A DNA stretch of 64,000 bases from Gordionus sp. m RMFG-2023. Its lineage: Eukaryota > Nematomorpha > Gordioida > Chordodea > Parachordodidae. Where the stretch lies: contig NC_088776.1 of the NCBI RefSeq assembly GCF_954871325.1, positions 33,838,508-33,902,507 on the forward strand. Direction: 5' to 3'. The position numbers and the translations under genes are program-made. This document shows, one piece after another, positions 1 to 10,271 of the stretch; the first letter of the stretch is position 1; each line of letters opens with the position of its first letter. The notes under the pieces were generated by a model. It did not search any database, was not told the DNA's origin, and saw nothing but the letters and a program-made list of their open reading frames with translations.

Positions 1-714
1 CCCAAAATAAAATAGAAATTAATATATGCAATAATACTGATTTCTGGTGTAATTGAGGTGTATCTTGAAAAAAATTGAACTGAAATAAAAATTAACCATT
101 TTCAATAATCACAGTTTCATGATAATATTAAAATTTTAATAGGTGAAAAAAATAAAATGAAAGTATAGGCCGGATCACAATTTACATACGTTATATCTAA
201 CTGAATTTATTCATAACTTTCATATTTTAAACATATATTAAAAAATTCAAATAAAGTGGCTTTTTAAAATTTATGACATCTTTTGTCAAGAGAGTCGACA
301 AATTATATAAAAAACTAGTGAATAAAATTGATGATGTATAATGATTATTTAAGGTTAAAATATTAGTACATAGATGGGGAAAAATCTACACGGATGACCA
401 GATGTGGTTTATGCGGACCACAAGCTCCAAAAAACCATTATAATCCATGAACGCCCCAGACAAAATTAAAATTAATTTTATATTTATATACTTTACCTAA
501 AAAAAGCTACTAAAAGATTCAAACAAAAATATTGAAAGAATTTTGTTAAATATAATTGCTTTAAATTAATTTAATTCTGAGATAGTTTTTTTAATTTTGG
601 GTTCGCATAAATCCCATCTTGTCTCCCAAGTTTTTTTCCATCTGGACTTTGAAGGGCTAGAGTAGAATTCTTATATAAAAAAAATTACATAGATTGAATA
701 AACACTATTTATAG
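1..714. other. AT-rich sequence upstream of the first visible annexin exon
   Basis: I see no convincing exon or repeat here. It probably belongs to the intron before the exon at 715, because annexin repeats 1, 2 and the start of 3 are missing from the window and must lie further upstream. Confidence 0.4.
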
Positions 715-947
715 TTTTAATTCCAAAAATTGTTTGAACACTTTTAATAATAAGGCATTAGCCAAAGAAAGTTCTGAGAAGCTACTCTTCTTCAATAAAG
801 CTATCTTTATAGAAATTTTGACATCTCGAGACTTGAATCACTTAAAAAACGTTTTCGCAGAATACGAAAGGATAACTAAGTTGAATATCGAGGATGTCAT
901 AAGAAAGGAAATGCACGGAGATTCGGAACATGCTTTAACAGCATTGG
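715..947 (+). CDS. annexin exon (repeat 3)
   Basis: Begins after TTTATAG. The reading runs into the annexin repeat-3 helices and stays open to GCATTGG, followed by GTTAAA. It ends in phase 1, which the exon at 2191 completes to give ALTALVEC. Confidence 0.85.
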
Positions 948-3900
948 GTTAAAAAAATTATATCCAAAATAATATATAAGCGAAATCTTTCAAATTCCCT
1001 ATTACGAAACTAAGATTAAAATTAAGAATTATGCACAAATTTTTATCAGTTGATTTAAATTGATATAGGGGAGACCGGTGTTTGGCAAACCACTGTTTTA
1101 AGATCTTTAAATTATACTTTTTATAAAAGTAGTGATTTGTTTAAAAAAATCCAATCATTGGGCTTTCTAAAATGTAATTTTTAGCTCGCTTGATATTTAT
1201 AGAATACATTTAATATTCTTGTTAAAACTATAACTAAAATATGGTCAAAATTATATAAAAATTAAAACATAATTTTTGATCATTTTAAATACCTTAGAAC
1301 ATATATATGGTTTTGATTATTCATTTTTTGTGATATCTCAAAATTTGATAAAGGTAATCCACAGAAACCAAAGATAATTTATAAATTAGTAAAAGAAATT
1401 ATGATGCATTAATGGGTCAAAGTACCCTGGTTTTGCAAGCCTCACTAGCATCCTTACTAATTAAGATTAAAATAAATTCTAAACACCAAAAATGTTAGTA
1501 AACTTACGTTTTGGTTTTCCCATTTTATGACTCTATTTAAGTAGATAAAGGAGGGAGCAGGGGGGATTCAAATTTTGCTATAAAAGTTAAATTATATCAT
1601 AATATTTTTTAAATTTAATATAGATTATAATTTTGTCTTGCATATTTACAAATTTGACATCTAAATTTTAATTGTAAATTATTTCAAAATATTTTTGACA
1701 CATAGTTTCACATTACTTAAATCTATATTAGGACAAAATTTATCCCAGCGCCTCTAATTTGAAAATGAGATCAAGTAGTTTGCCATTCCCCACGGTTACA
1801 CTAACCCCGGCCTTCCATACACGTTATTTTTTTGTATTTAATAAGGGGTTCGTTATTTAGATTTTGATAGCAATTAGCAAACGATATATTTTAAATAATA
1901 TAGCCAAGGCGTCATTTAATTATCTCTTCAGAATAAGGTTCTAAACACACCTCTCTCAATCTTACAGGAGAGTAATTTAATATCACATTAAAAACATTGT
2001 TTAAAATAAATAATAGAGTAAAGCAGGTGAACGGTGCCCCTAAGGAAACGATTTTGACTCCAATTCAATTTCGAATTAGAACTTTGTATATTAACCTATC
2101 ATATAAATAGAATAAAAATTGCAATATTACCATCGTTATAATGAAGAAACAATAAGAATAAATTATTAATAATATACTATTATGTTTTAGTGGAATGCAT
2201 TCGTTACCCTTCTTCATTTTTCGCCAAAAGGATTAATCACACTTTAGAAGTAATAAAAATAATAAACTACAGTATACATTTTCATATAATCTTGTTTATT
2301 TAAAAATAAATCTGTTCCTCCCGCGGTTATTTAAAACCATTCAGATTTTTAAATTAGAGGATTCTGATTTTACTAGAATTTCAGTTTTTTCTATGAAATT
2401 TTGAACTAATCTTAATTTATAATAGTTTTTATAAAATAGATCTTTCATATAAATTTAAAAAATTAAATAATTATATGCCCCTCACGTGTAAAATTAAAGG
2501 GGTAGGTTTTATTTGTATCTCATAAATGGTTTAAAATTGAGATTCTGAATTATCACTGTCAGATTATTATGTAATTCAGATAAACCTACCATAGATACAA
2601 GTAATATTTTTATATTTTGCACAAAAATATTCCCTTAAATTGTAAAAGAAAAAACAATGTGCATAAGTGAACTCCAAAAATAATAATTTGTGATGGAATA
2701 TAATAGAGATATGCAAAGTTAGGCCCGGCCCGTAACCGGCCCGGGTTCGGGCCTAATATTTTTTAAAAATTCGAGCCGGGTCGGACCTTAGAATTTTTTT
2801 TAAATATATCTAAATTTATTAATTTTATATTGAATTTTTTATGTAAAATAAAAATATTTGATTTTATTTATTGAAACTAAACGATAAATAACATGTCATT
2901 ATTTTGAGTAATTATAAAAATTAATTTTTATATTTAAATAAATTCGGGCTGGGCCGGGTCGGTAAATTAAAAAAAATTCGAGTTCGGACCGGGCCGGCAA
3001 AACATTTTTAAAAAAAATTAGGCCCGATGCAGATCACTAATAAATATATAATATTTTATCCGTCAAAATTATTTTTGATCTTTAGGGATAAGTTATTCTA
3101 TCTTTTCTATTATTTTGTCAAAGCTTTTTCTACTTTGTCTAAGTTTTTATTGAGCTATAAGCGTTTTAGTGTTATATTCCAAATCCCTCTCGCCTTTAAT
3201 GAAATCAGAATAATATACAATATAAAAATTAAGATATAATTACCTCACCTGAATAACATAACCGTGTAATACATTTCCTTAAAATATTGAATAATGATGT
3301 TTTAATTAAATTCAACATATGATATGAAAAAAAATTATTAATTACCTTGTATTTAATTTATATTCTATATATCATGTATAGGGGAGACCCGGTTAGATGA
3401 ACTTTTTGTTCAGATTTCATAATCTCAAACTAATATGGATAAATATAACACAATTTGAACTCTCAAAATATAGGCTATTTGAAATAGTTTATATAGATTT
3501 TATATAAAATCTTTACTTTTTTAAAAAATTGAATTTTAAAAATATAATTTTAGACCACTTAATCCTATTCTAGGTACGTTAGTCCAATAGTCATAGTTGG
3601 TCCACCAAAGAAATAAAGGTCCAAATATTAAATTTTTTTATATAATATTGTAATAACTTAAGTATATAATTTACTGATAATATAATAATATGCAATAATT
3701 AAGTAAATTAAATTTGGGAATTTTCAGAAATATACTTTTTAAAAAAAAATTAAAATGAAAAATTACTTATTTAATAATATAAATTGTTAAATTACTTAAT
3801 AAAATTTAGTATTTTAAATTGATAAATATTCATTTAAAACTATTTGCATCTGTTTATATCTATATAAAATATAAATATGCAATAATTAATAAGACACACG

Positions 3901-6900
3901 TACCTCGTCCTACCAATTAACATGCCCTCTAATTTTATAAATCATATTAATGTTTAATAATTCTAATGGTCAGATTAAAAAATATGGTCTAAAATTTTTT
4001 AAAATAAATTTATTTGTTTTAAGATTTATTTATAAATCTAAATAATAAAGTTAGCAATTATATTTTGTTACTATTGGTATGCTAAAACGCATTTTCCTCC
4101 CTTAAAATATAATGTTAAATATTTTTTATATCTTTCCCAATGATGTATGACATAATTAACTATGCAAGGTTTAAATTTCCACTCATACAAATATCGTTTA
4201 GATTGTAAATGAAGTGGACTGACGTTACCCTGCTGTACCAAGTGTGCCCCGGTTTCTATATTGTGTATAAATTTATATTAGGGTATGGGAACTCAGGAAG
4301 ATGAATTGATATACATTATTGTATCGAGGTCTGAGAGAGATTTGGGGAGGATCAAACAAGAATACGAAAGGATCTATGACAAGTCTTTGGAGCAATGCAT
4401 TAAAGTAGAATGAAATATATTTATGTACATTTGATATTCTTTTTATAGGAAAGTTGGTAGACCAACATATTTTTCCCTTAGATATTTTCGAGCTATTAAC
4501 ATTAAAATTACATGCTATTCAAACACATTTAAATCGATTTTGATAATATGAATCAATCTATAAAAAACAATTTTATAATAAAAGTATTCAAAAAAATTCC
4601 CCTGAAAAAAATCTATGAAAAAATAAACCAGGGGAAAATCCGAAAAATTAATTAACAAATATGAATCTAAATTTTTCCATTTTATATTCACAAAGAATAC
4701 CAGCACACATCAGGATTTTATAGTCTCAAACTCATTTCGGTAAAATCATATAACCTAAGGCTGCTTCGTAGCCTTACATTATTAGTTTGATTTTCCCTAG
4801 ACTGAACTTTTAATTTCAATATAAAATTTAGCAAAGCCTTCTACTAACACTCCAAAAAATCAAACGATAATTTTGCATATATAAAATTAAAAGAAGATCT
4901 TATACTGATTTAATTATGCCATGAGGAAAGAAATTGTAATGAACCAAGTGTGATTTCTGAAATCCCTAGAAAAAATAATATTCATGCTTTTAAGTGAGCT
5001 TTAAAGCGACTTCAAGATACGGCATTCATATTCTGAAAACAAAAACCCCGATCTAATTCAACAATATTTTCAAGTTTGGAACGAATGAAAGACTTTCGTT
5101 TATAAAAAAAGGCTATTTTGGATGATCTTTTGACAAAGCTTAAATAAATATTCGTGGAGCATGGCGTAGAAGATGAGTTTTAGGAGTTATAAAAAAATAA
5201 AAGATCGACCCAAAATATGTTACCCGTAAATTGTATGTTTATTTGATAATTCTATAAACATGAAAAACTGTCATTAAACGGAGAAGAATAAGAAGATAAT
5301 TCTATAATTAAAGTATTTCACTATAATTTAGGATTAGGTATAAAAAAATTAAAAAAGGAGATAGGGTTATAGTCTAACAAAATAGGATAGGAGAACCCAT
5401 ATTGTTGTTTTTGAAAAAAAATTGATGTCGAATTTTAGCAATTAATTTATCTCTTTTTAGAAACGATTCAATCAAATTCGAAAAAAAATTGAGGATATTT
5501 AATTCAATATATTCTTTTAATAAAATTTAAAAAAAATGAGTGACGTAATTTAGAGTTATAAAGATTTAAAAGGCAGTGTTTTAATTGCCGCTATATGAAT
5601 ATTAGTAATCTAACTATATGCATTTCATATAGTGTAACTCTTACCCACATCAGGTCTTCGCTCATGGCTAGTTTCGGTCAAATAAATCAGTTAGGTTGCG
5701 AGTTTACTAACGGAAAACTTTTATAAAATTTTTAAAATATATAATATATATTTATTAAAAAATTTTTAATCTTAGTCATGTCAGATATCTAGACCACATC
5801 GATGTTTATTCTTAGTTTTTTTCCCCTAGATATTTTTTTCATGAGTTATATTCTGTTTTTTCACAATTACTATTCCAAAGATGAGCTAACTAATAATGTG
5901 CAAGTTTTTATTTAATGTGTGCATGTTATCACATCATTAAAAAAAAAATACAGAAAAAATAGATTCAATGAATAAATATTCCAGAACCAAAAAATCTGCG
6001 ATTGCTAGTGTTAGATATATTTTACTGAAACTAGGTATGAACTAGAGGTCTACATTGGGCGGGTAAAAAAATTTTTGAAACTATAGGTGGGCGGGTGGGT
6101 GAGAGGGTTAAGAAATTAAAATTTTTTGTTCAAAAGCAAACTAAAGAAAATCATAATTAATTAAATGATCAATAACAATATTTCTTTTTTTATTGTACCA
6201 ATCGTTTTTTTAAGTGAAGAACACTTTACTAGTTTTTCGACATCTTTATCTAATTTTTCCCACCATATATAATGTTTCGTAATGGATTTCATTGTTGTAA
6301 TACCCGGATGTTAAAAAAGATTTACCAAAGCTATCAAAATTAGCAAGAAAAATATTGGCGATTCCTGCAATTAATGCTTCTTCTGAACGAGGATTTAGCA
6401 TTGCTGGAAGGTTTTTAGAACAAAGAAGAACGTGTTTGAATCCAGAAAATGTCGATTCATTATTATCTTTGAATCATAATTACATATAATATCAATTTTA
6501 TATTTATTTCATAAATATTCTATTTGATCAAATAAATGTTCATAATTTAAATTGAATATTTTTTTATGCTTAAATTAATTTCCTAAATTATAAACTTTTT
6601 GTAGAGGTATAATGCTGAATTTTTTTTTATTAGATGTTTAAAAAATTGAAAGAATGGACATAATTAAATTTTATAATAGCGGGCTTGGGTTAAATTTATT
6701 TTAATAATAATGGGTAGGCGGGTAAAAATTTTAGACTAATGGGGAGCGGGCGGGTGGGTAAGAATTTATACAAATGGGCGGGCGGGTATATTTTATTCGA
6801 GAACTATGGGCGAGCTGGTTAAATTTTTTTTAAAACATTGGGTGGGTGGGTTTTTGTCTAGTATGAACTAAGGTGTGATCGGCTAGATTTAGTATATATA

Positions 6901-8036
6901 TAAGATGACTATTGTTCAATAAAAATTATCGAACACGTATGGCTACCTAGTTGTAAAAAAATATTGATTTAGCTAAAACTTTGAGCTAATATGTGATCTA
7001 GATTAAGGTTAATATTTCTTTTATTCAACGCCACCTGGTATGAACTAAGGCCTGATGTGGTATAGGTTAGTGTATATACGAGATCTTAGCCCGTCGTTAA
7101 AATAAATTAGATAAATTATTAAACGGATAATTTGGAAATTCAAGCTAGAAAGATTTTATTTAAATATGTATGAGACTATGGCGTGTTACATCTACTAGGT
7201 TTTAGTATTAAACAGTGGCGTAGCTACGGGGGTGGTTTTCGGGTTTGACCCCTCCCAGAGCAAATTTTTTTTAGATTATACGTTCAAAAGACTTAAAAGT
7301 GACTTTGTATCAAATAAATACCATTAATATTTATATTTTTCTGGTTTTGATGTTTGTGAAAGGATATTATATTACTATTGAATTTATTCTGGGTAGTATT
7401 ATTATAAAGTCATTGAGAATAATCTACTAAATTATAATAACATTATTCATGCATTTAAAAATATTTATATATATTGTCGAAGATGTGGTTACGATTTTTA
7501 AGATAAACCTGGCCGAAGGCCGGGCAAAAGGCCAAAGGCCCGTTAAAGGGAGTCTGGGGGCGAAGCCCCCAGGATTTTATATGTATGGACCCCCTCTAAG
7601 GAAAATTCCTAGCTACGCCACTGGTATTAAAGCTATATATGAGGTAAGATCTGATGTGAGCCAGGTTTAATCTATATGAGATGATTCGGATATATAAATA
7701 TTCATGAATACATTTTTCGGTTTAATACATAATCCAGGAGTGCTTAAATATAAAAAATAAATATAAACATGCTCAAAATATATTGCTTAATTAAAAAATA
7801 TTTTAGACGAGTACACTAAAAATAGAATTTACCAAGCCATGTCACTGCATTTTATTAAATATATTTTTTAAACAGTAATGCATTTTTAATATCATTTATA
7901 TAAATAAATTAAATTTTAATATTTTATAAATTTAATATTGTTATAACCAAATATATACAATGAAAAAAAATATAAGAGTGATACGTCAGGAGATTTCGAA
8001 GATGCATTGCTTTTGATCATTAAGGGAAATTGCTAG
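715..8036 (+). CDS. annexin, 3' part (four exons, C-terminal half)
   Basis: Annexins are cytosolic proteins that bind acidic membrane phospholipids in a Ca2+-dependent way through four 70-residue repeats. Four exons join in frame: 715-947, 2191-2249, 4282-4404 and 7977-8036, with phases 1, 0 and 0 at the junctions and GT/AG at each. Exon 1 gives the repeat-3 core ([30 protein letters not shown]). Exon 2 gives [14 protein letters not shown], the repeat 3-4 linker. Exon 3 starts with [10 protein letters not shown], the type II Ca2+ loop, followed by [17 protein letters not shown]. Exon 4 gives [19 protein letters not shown] and a TAG stop. Repeat 3 has no G-x-G-T loop, so it probably lacks its own Ca2+ site; such loss is common in annexins. 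The 5' part lies outside the window, and the exact acceptor of the first exon is inferred. The introns are swollen by transposons. Confidence 0.9.
1064..1810. repeat. candidate transposon relic starting TATAGGGGAGACCGG
   Basis: The left end TATAGGGGAGACCGG matches the left end of a second stretch at 3377. On the right, a block rich in CCCC/CCGG (near 1778-1808) resembles the right end of that second stretch. No target duplication is clear. It lies in an annexin intron. Confidence 0.3.
2191..2249 (+). CDS. annexin small exon joining repeats 3 and 4
   Basis: A 59-base exon between TATGTTTTAG and GTAATA. With the preceding G it reads [20 protein letters not shown], which matches the annexin pattern xKCxxxxxxFFAxxLxxA. 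It is too short for an ORF scan and was found by family pattern and phase. Confidence 0.85.
2704..3039. mobile_element. short non-autonomous hAT-like element, GGCCCGG family
   Basis: The ends read TAGAGATATGCA and, inverted, TAGTGATCTGCA. GGCCCGG/CCGGGCC-rich blocks sit just inside both ends, as in the longer elements at 45316 and 50465, and the centre is pure AT. The flanking 8 bases do not match well. It lies in the second annexin intron. Confidence 0.55.
3377..4260. repeat. candidate transposon relic starting TATAGGGGAGACCCGG
   Basis: A second copy of the GGGGAGACC end seen at 1064. A possible right end near 4240-4260 reads GTGCCCCGGTTTCTATA. The termini are only roughly inverted. No coding capacity is seen. 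Confidence 0.3.
4282..4404 (+). CDS. annexin exon (repeat 4, Ca2+ loop)
   Basis: Starts after TTATATTAG with GGT ATG GGA ACT, giving the GMGT Ca2+ loop. It ends at AAA before GTAGAA, phase 0 at both ends. Reading through would hit a stop after two codons, so the donor is needed. Confidence 0.9.
6043..6860 (+). mobile_element. hAT transposon, internally deleted, with perfect 8-bp TSD
   Basis: The target duplication GTATGAAC lies at 6035-6042 and 6861-6868. The left end is TAGAGGTCTACATTGGGCGGG-like and the right end GGGTTTTTGTCTA. GGGCGGGTGGG arrays flank the interior on both sides, a typical hAT subterminal repeat layout. The interior keeps only the C-terminal transposase domain. Confidence 0.9.
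6322..6489 (+). pseudogene. hAT transposase C-terminal dimerisation domain (fragment)
   Basis: Reads [16 protein letters not shown], then [14 protein letters not shown], then [16 protein letters not shown] and a stop. The I-P-A-x-x-A-S-S-E-R-x-F-S block is the signature of the hAT dimerisation domain. The catalytic RNase H-like part is absent from this 818-bp copy, so it cannot move itself. Confidence 0.88.
6862..7686 (+). repeat. dispersed ~48-bp degenerate repeat units
   Basis: Similar units start with TATGA(A/G) at 6862, 7039 and 7638. They share TATGAACTAAGG.CTGATG....TAG.TT..TATATA.GAGAT, and weaker copies lie near 6981 and 7168. The hAT at 6043 inserted at the first bases of one unit, and a MITE at 7213 lies between units. 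The function is unknown. Confidence 0.45.
7213..7623. mobile_element. hAT-type MITE, CAGTGGCGTAGC family, with perfect 8-bp TSD
   Basis: GTATTAAA lies at 7205-7212 and again at 7624-7631. The termini are CAGTGGCGTAGCTA and its inverse TAGCTACGCCACTG. It is 411 bp long with a GC-rich stem region near 7511-7570 and no transposase. The apparent protein across it is a translation of MITE sequence. It lies in the last annexin intron. Confidence 0.93.
7977..8036 (+). CDS. annexin terminal exon
   Basis: After TATAAG it reads [19 protein letters not shown] and stops at TAG. The D-T-S-G-D motif is the standard end of annexin repeat 4. It lies 3.6 kb beyond the previous exon, an intron filled by two hAT-type insertions. 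Confidence 0.87.
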   Translation, partial: SDTSGDFEDALLLIIKGNC

Positions 8037-10176
8037 ATTACTCTAATTTTAGACATAGGATCACATATAGAAGAACAGCTCAAATTCAATATTTATATAT
8101 TTTTTTTAAAAAATCTCACATTATATCCAGTCAATTTTTAAAATTTTTTTAGCCATCATGATCATTGTTAATTTTCATAAATTATATATATTTTAAAACA
8201 ATTTTTTCTTAAATAAATGTATGTTTGCAAAAGATAATTTATTGTTTAAATTTAAAAAAATTTGTATTAATGTTATTAAAAGGATTATTCATTATTAATA
8301 ACGTAATCATCATAATTAAGTGGAATACATTTAAAGGATCCTTGGGTTTACCATTTTCCTCTTGATAATTTGTCTCGCCTAGTTAAACGGCTAAACATTT
8401 TCCATTTGAGGTTGAGTAAATTTAAATCACCTTCCACAATGACTTTCTATTTTTTTCTTGGCCTTTATCTAAGTTTGGCTCCTTAAACATTTTCTTTGTG
8501 CAAGTCTTAACCCAATCATTTGTTCTTAAAAACCATCTATTTATTAATATAGTGGTGATTTGCTCCTCTTGAAAATATTTCTTAAAGATGCTAATCTTGA
8601 GAAATATCATATTATCGTCTTCATTAGTAATGTTTCCATGTCAAGATTACACTGACGTCTTTCATGTAATATTTCTCCCTTTAGAGTCCAAGTAAATTTT
8701 CTTGAAGGTTAGAATATGCTAAAATTAACATTTCTTTTATAGGTCTATCCGGTATTTTCGTAGGGGGGGGGGAGGTTTGGTTTGCCATAAATTTTATTCG
8801 ATAGTTTTGAGCTCATTCTTAAAAGCCTTTGTCCGAATTTCCTTTTTAACCTTTCATAGCCGAAGTAGACAAAATAACGCGAGTGTAGATTAATTAACAT
8901 CAAATTAAATATGCCATATCTCATAATCGGTTATTTGTAACCGCGCAAATGCATTATCGAAAAAATTTATTTGCGCGAATATATTACAGCAAAATTATTA
9001 TAAATGCCTTAATGCAAATGTATAAACGTGAAAGCAGTATCGTGAATACATTAAAGCGAATGTATTAACGTGAAAAATCGCGAATATATTACAGAGAATG
9101 TATTACCGAGAAAGCATTATCGAAAATATATTACGATTGTTTTACCGCGAATGCATTATACCAAAAATTTTAGAGCAAATGCATTAGCATGAATGCCTTA
9201 TACGAATGCATAATTGCCAATACATTACCTAAGTTGAAATAATGGGTATGCAGTTTATTGAAAATTATATTTTTTTATTTATCGGCCTTTAGATAGACTT
9301 GGTAAATCTGAGAATGAGCCTATACTCGGGCTTGGATATAAAATCTCTTTTTTTTTACTCAAAAATAAAAAAAATTCCAAGCAATAAAATAGAATGTTTT
9401 CTCTAGGATTAGGATAAAGGAATTAAATTTTTATATTATTGAATTCTTTTAATAAGCTTAATTATATTTTTTTATTAAAAAACATGACAAGCTCAGACGC
9501 CTAAAATAAAAATTTGGCTGGGCTCGGACAAAAATATATTAAATTTTCAAGGCATTAAGAACAAGTCTTATTTAAAATATTAAGCCAAACAGGTAATTGG
9601 TTCTCGGAAATAATTTTTATCATTTTTTGAAAAAACGTGCTTTAGGTAGGTTGTTGAATTGAATGGCGTCCCGTCTCAAGAGCTTAATTCATGTAATCTC
9701 TGGTGATAAAATTTCTATTATTGTGACTCAAGAATTGGGAAAAAAATTTATCATATTGTTTTTAATATGAAATTTGAAAATAAAATGATGATATAATTAA
9801 AAAAATAATAAAATTTAAATCACATTGTATCAACACCCCAGGAGGTTCAATTGTGAAAAACTTCAGCTATCCAATTCCATGGTCGGATGTTCAAATTCAA
9901 GTCAGCGCAATTTTATTTTTCGAAAATATTTTTTCCATCTGATTATTTCCCTAATACAGGGTGTATACATCCTCGGTATAGTTGGTAAAGCTTCATTTTT
10001 AGCCGCTTTCAAAAATTGCCAAACTGAGTTTTTAGCCAAGAACTATTACCTCAGCCTAAGAAAAAGTTTATTAATATTTTTATTCGATAATTAATCTTTT
10101 ATATATAATAAATTTTTCATAGGAAAAAATATAATATTAAAAATCTTTTACAAAACTATATCCGTAATTGAAATGA
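8037..10176. other. intergenic region between two convergent genes
   Basis: It separates the annexin stop from the stop of the minus-strand gene at 10177. Apart from the minisatellite at 8939 and a G-run near 8764, I see no gene. Near 9290-9560 some CTCGGGCTTGG and GGCTGGGCTCGG stretches may be remains of a GGCCCGG-type element. Confidence 0.5.
8939..9235. repeat. degenerate minisatellite built on GCGAATGCATTA
   Basis: About 16-18 imperfect units of roughly 15-18 bp in one direction. Variants include GCGCAAATGCATTATCG, GCGAATATATTACAG, GCGAATGTATTAACG, GAGAATGTATTACCG and GCGAATGCATTATAC. The unit carries the only regular CG dinucleotides in the area. It lies in the intergenic space between convergent genes. 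Confidence 0.8.
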
Positions 10177-10271
10177 TTAAATATCATAAAGGGGTCTATT
10201 TTCATATATATTTTCAATGGTTTGTATCTTGAAGTTTGCCAAATATTGGTTGCATACCATATCAGCATTAT
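10177..10271 (-). CDS. last exon of the large gene
   Basis: Starts after AAAACTTTAG. With the preceding G it reads DNADMVCNQYLANFKIQTIE and ends LYDI with a TAA stop. The phase fits exon 10 exactly. Confidence 0.62.

Noticed and set aside
3027-3239. 70-codon Phe/Tyr-rich plus-strand frame
   Set aside because: AT-driven composition, it starts inside a MITE end, and it has no neighbour in frame; it lies in an annexin intron.
7449-7670. 73-codon frame with Gly/Pro/Lys-rich sequence
   Set aside because: It lies across the MITE 7213-7623 and its GC-rich stem, and extends beyond its target duplication.
8939-9235. CRISPR array
   Set aside because: The repeats are short, imperfect and have no unique spacers of constant length. 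The window is eukaryotic.
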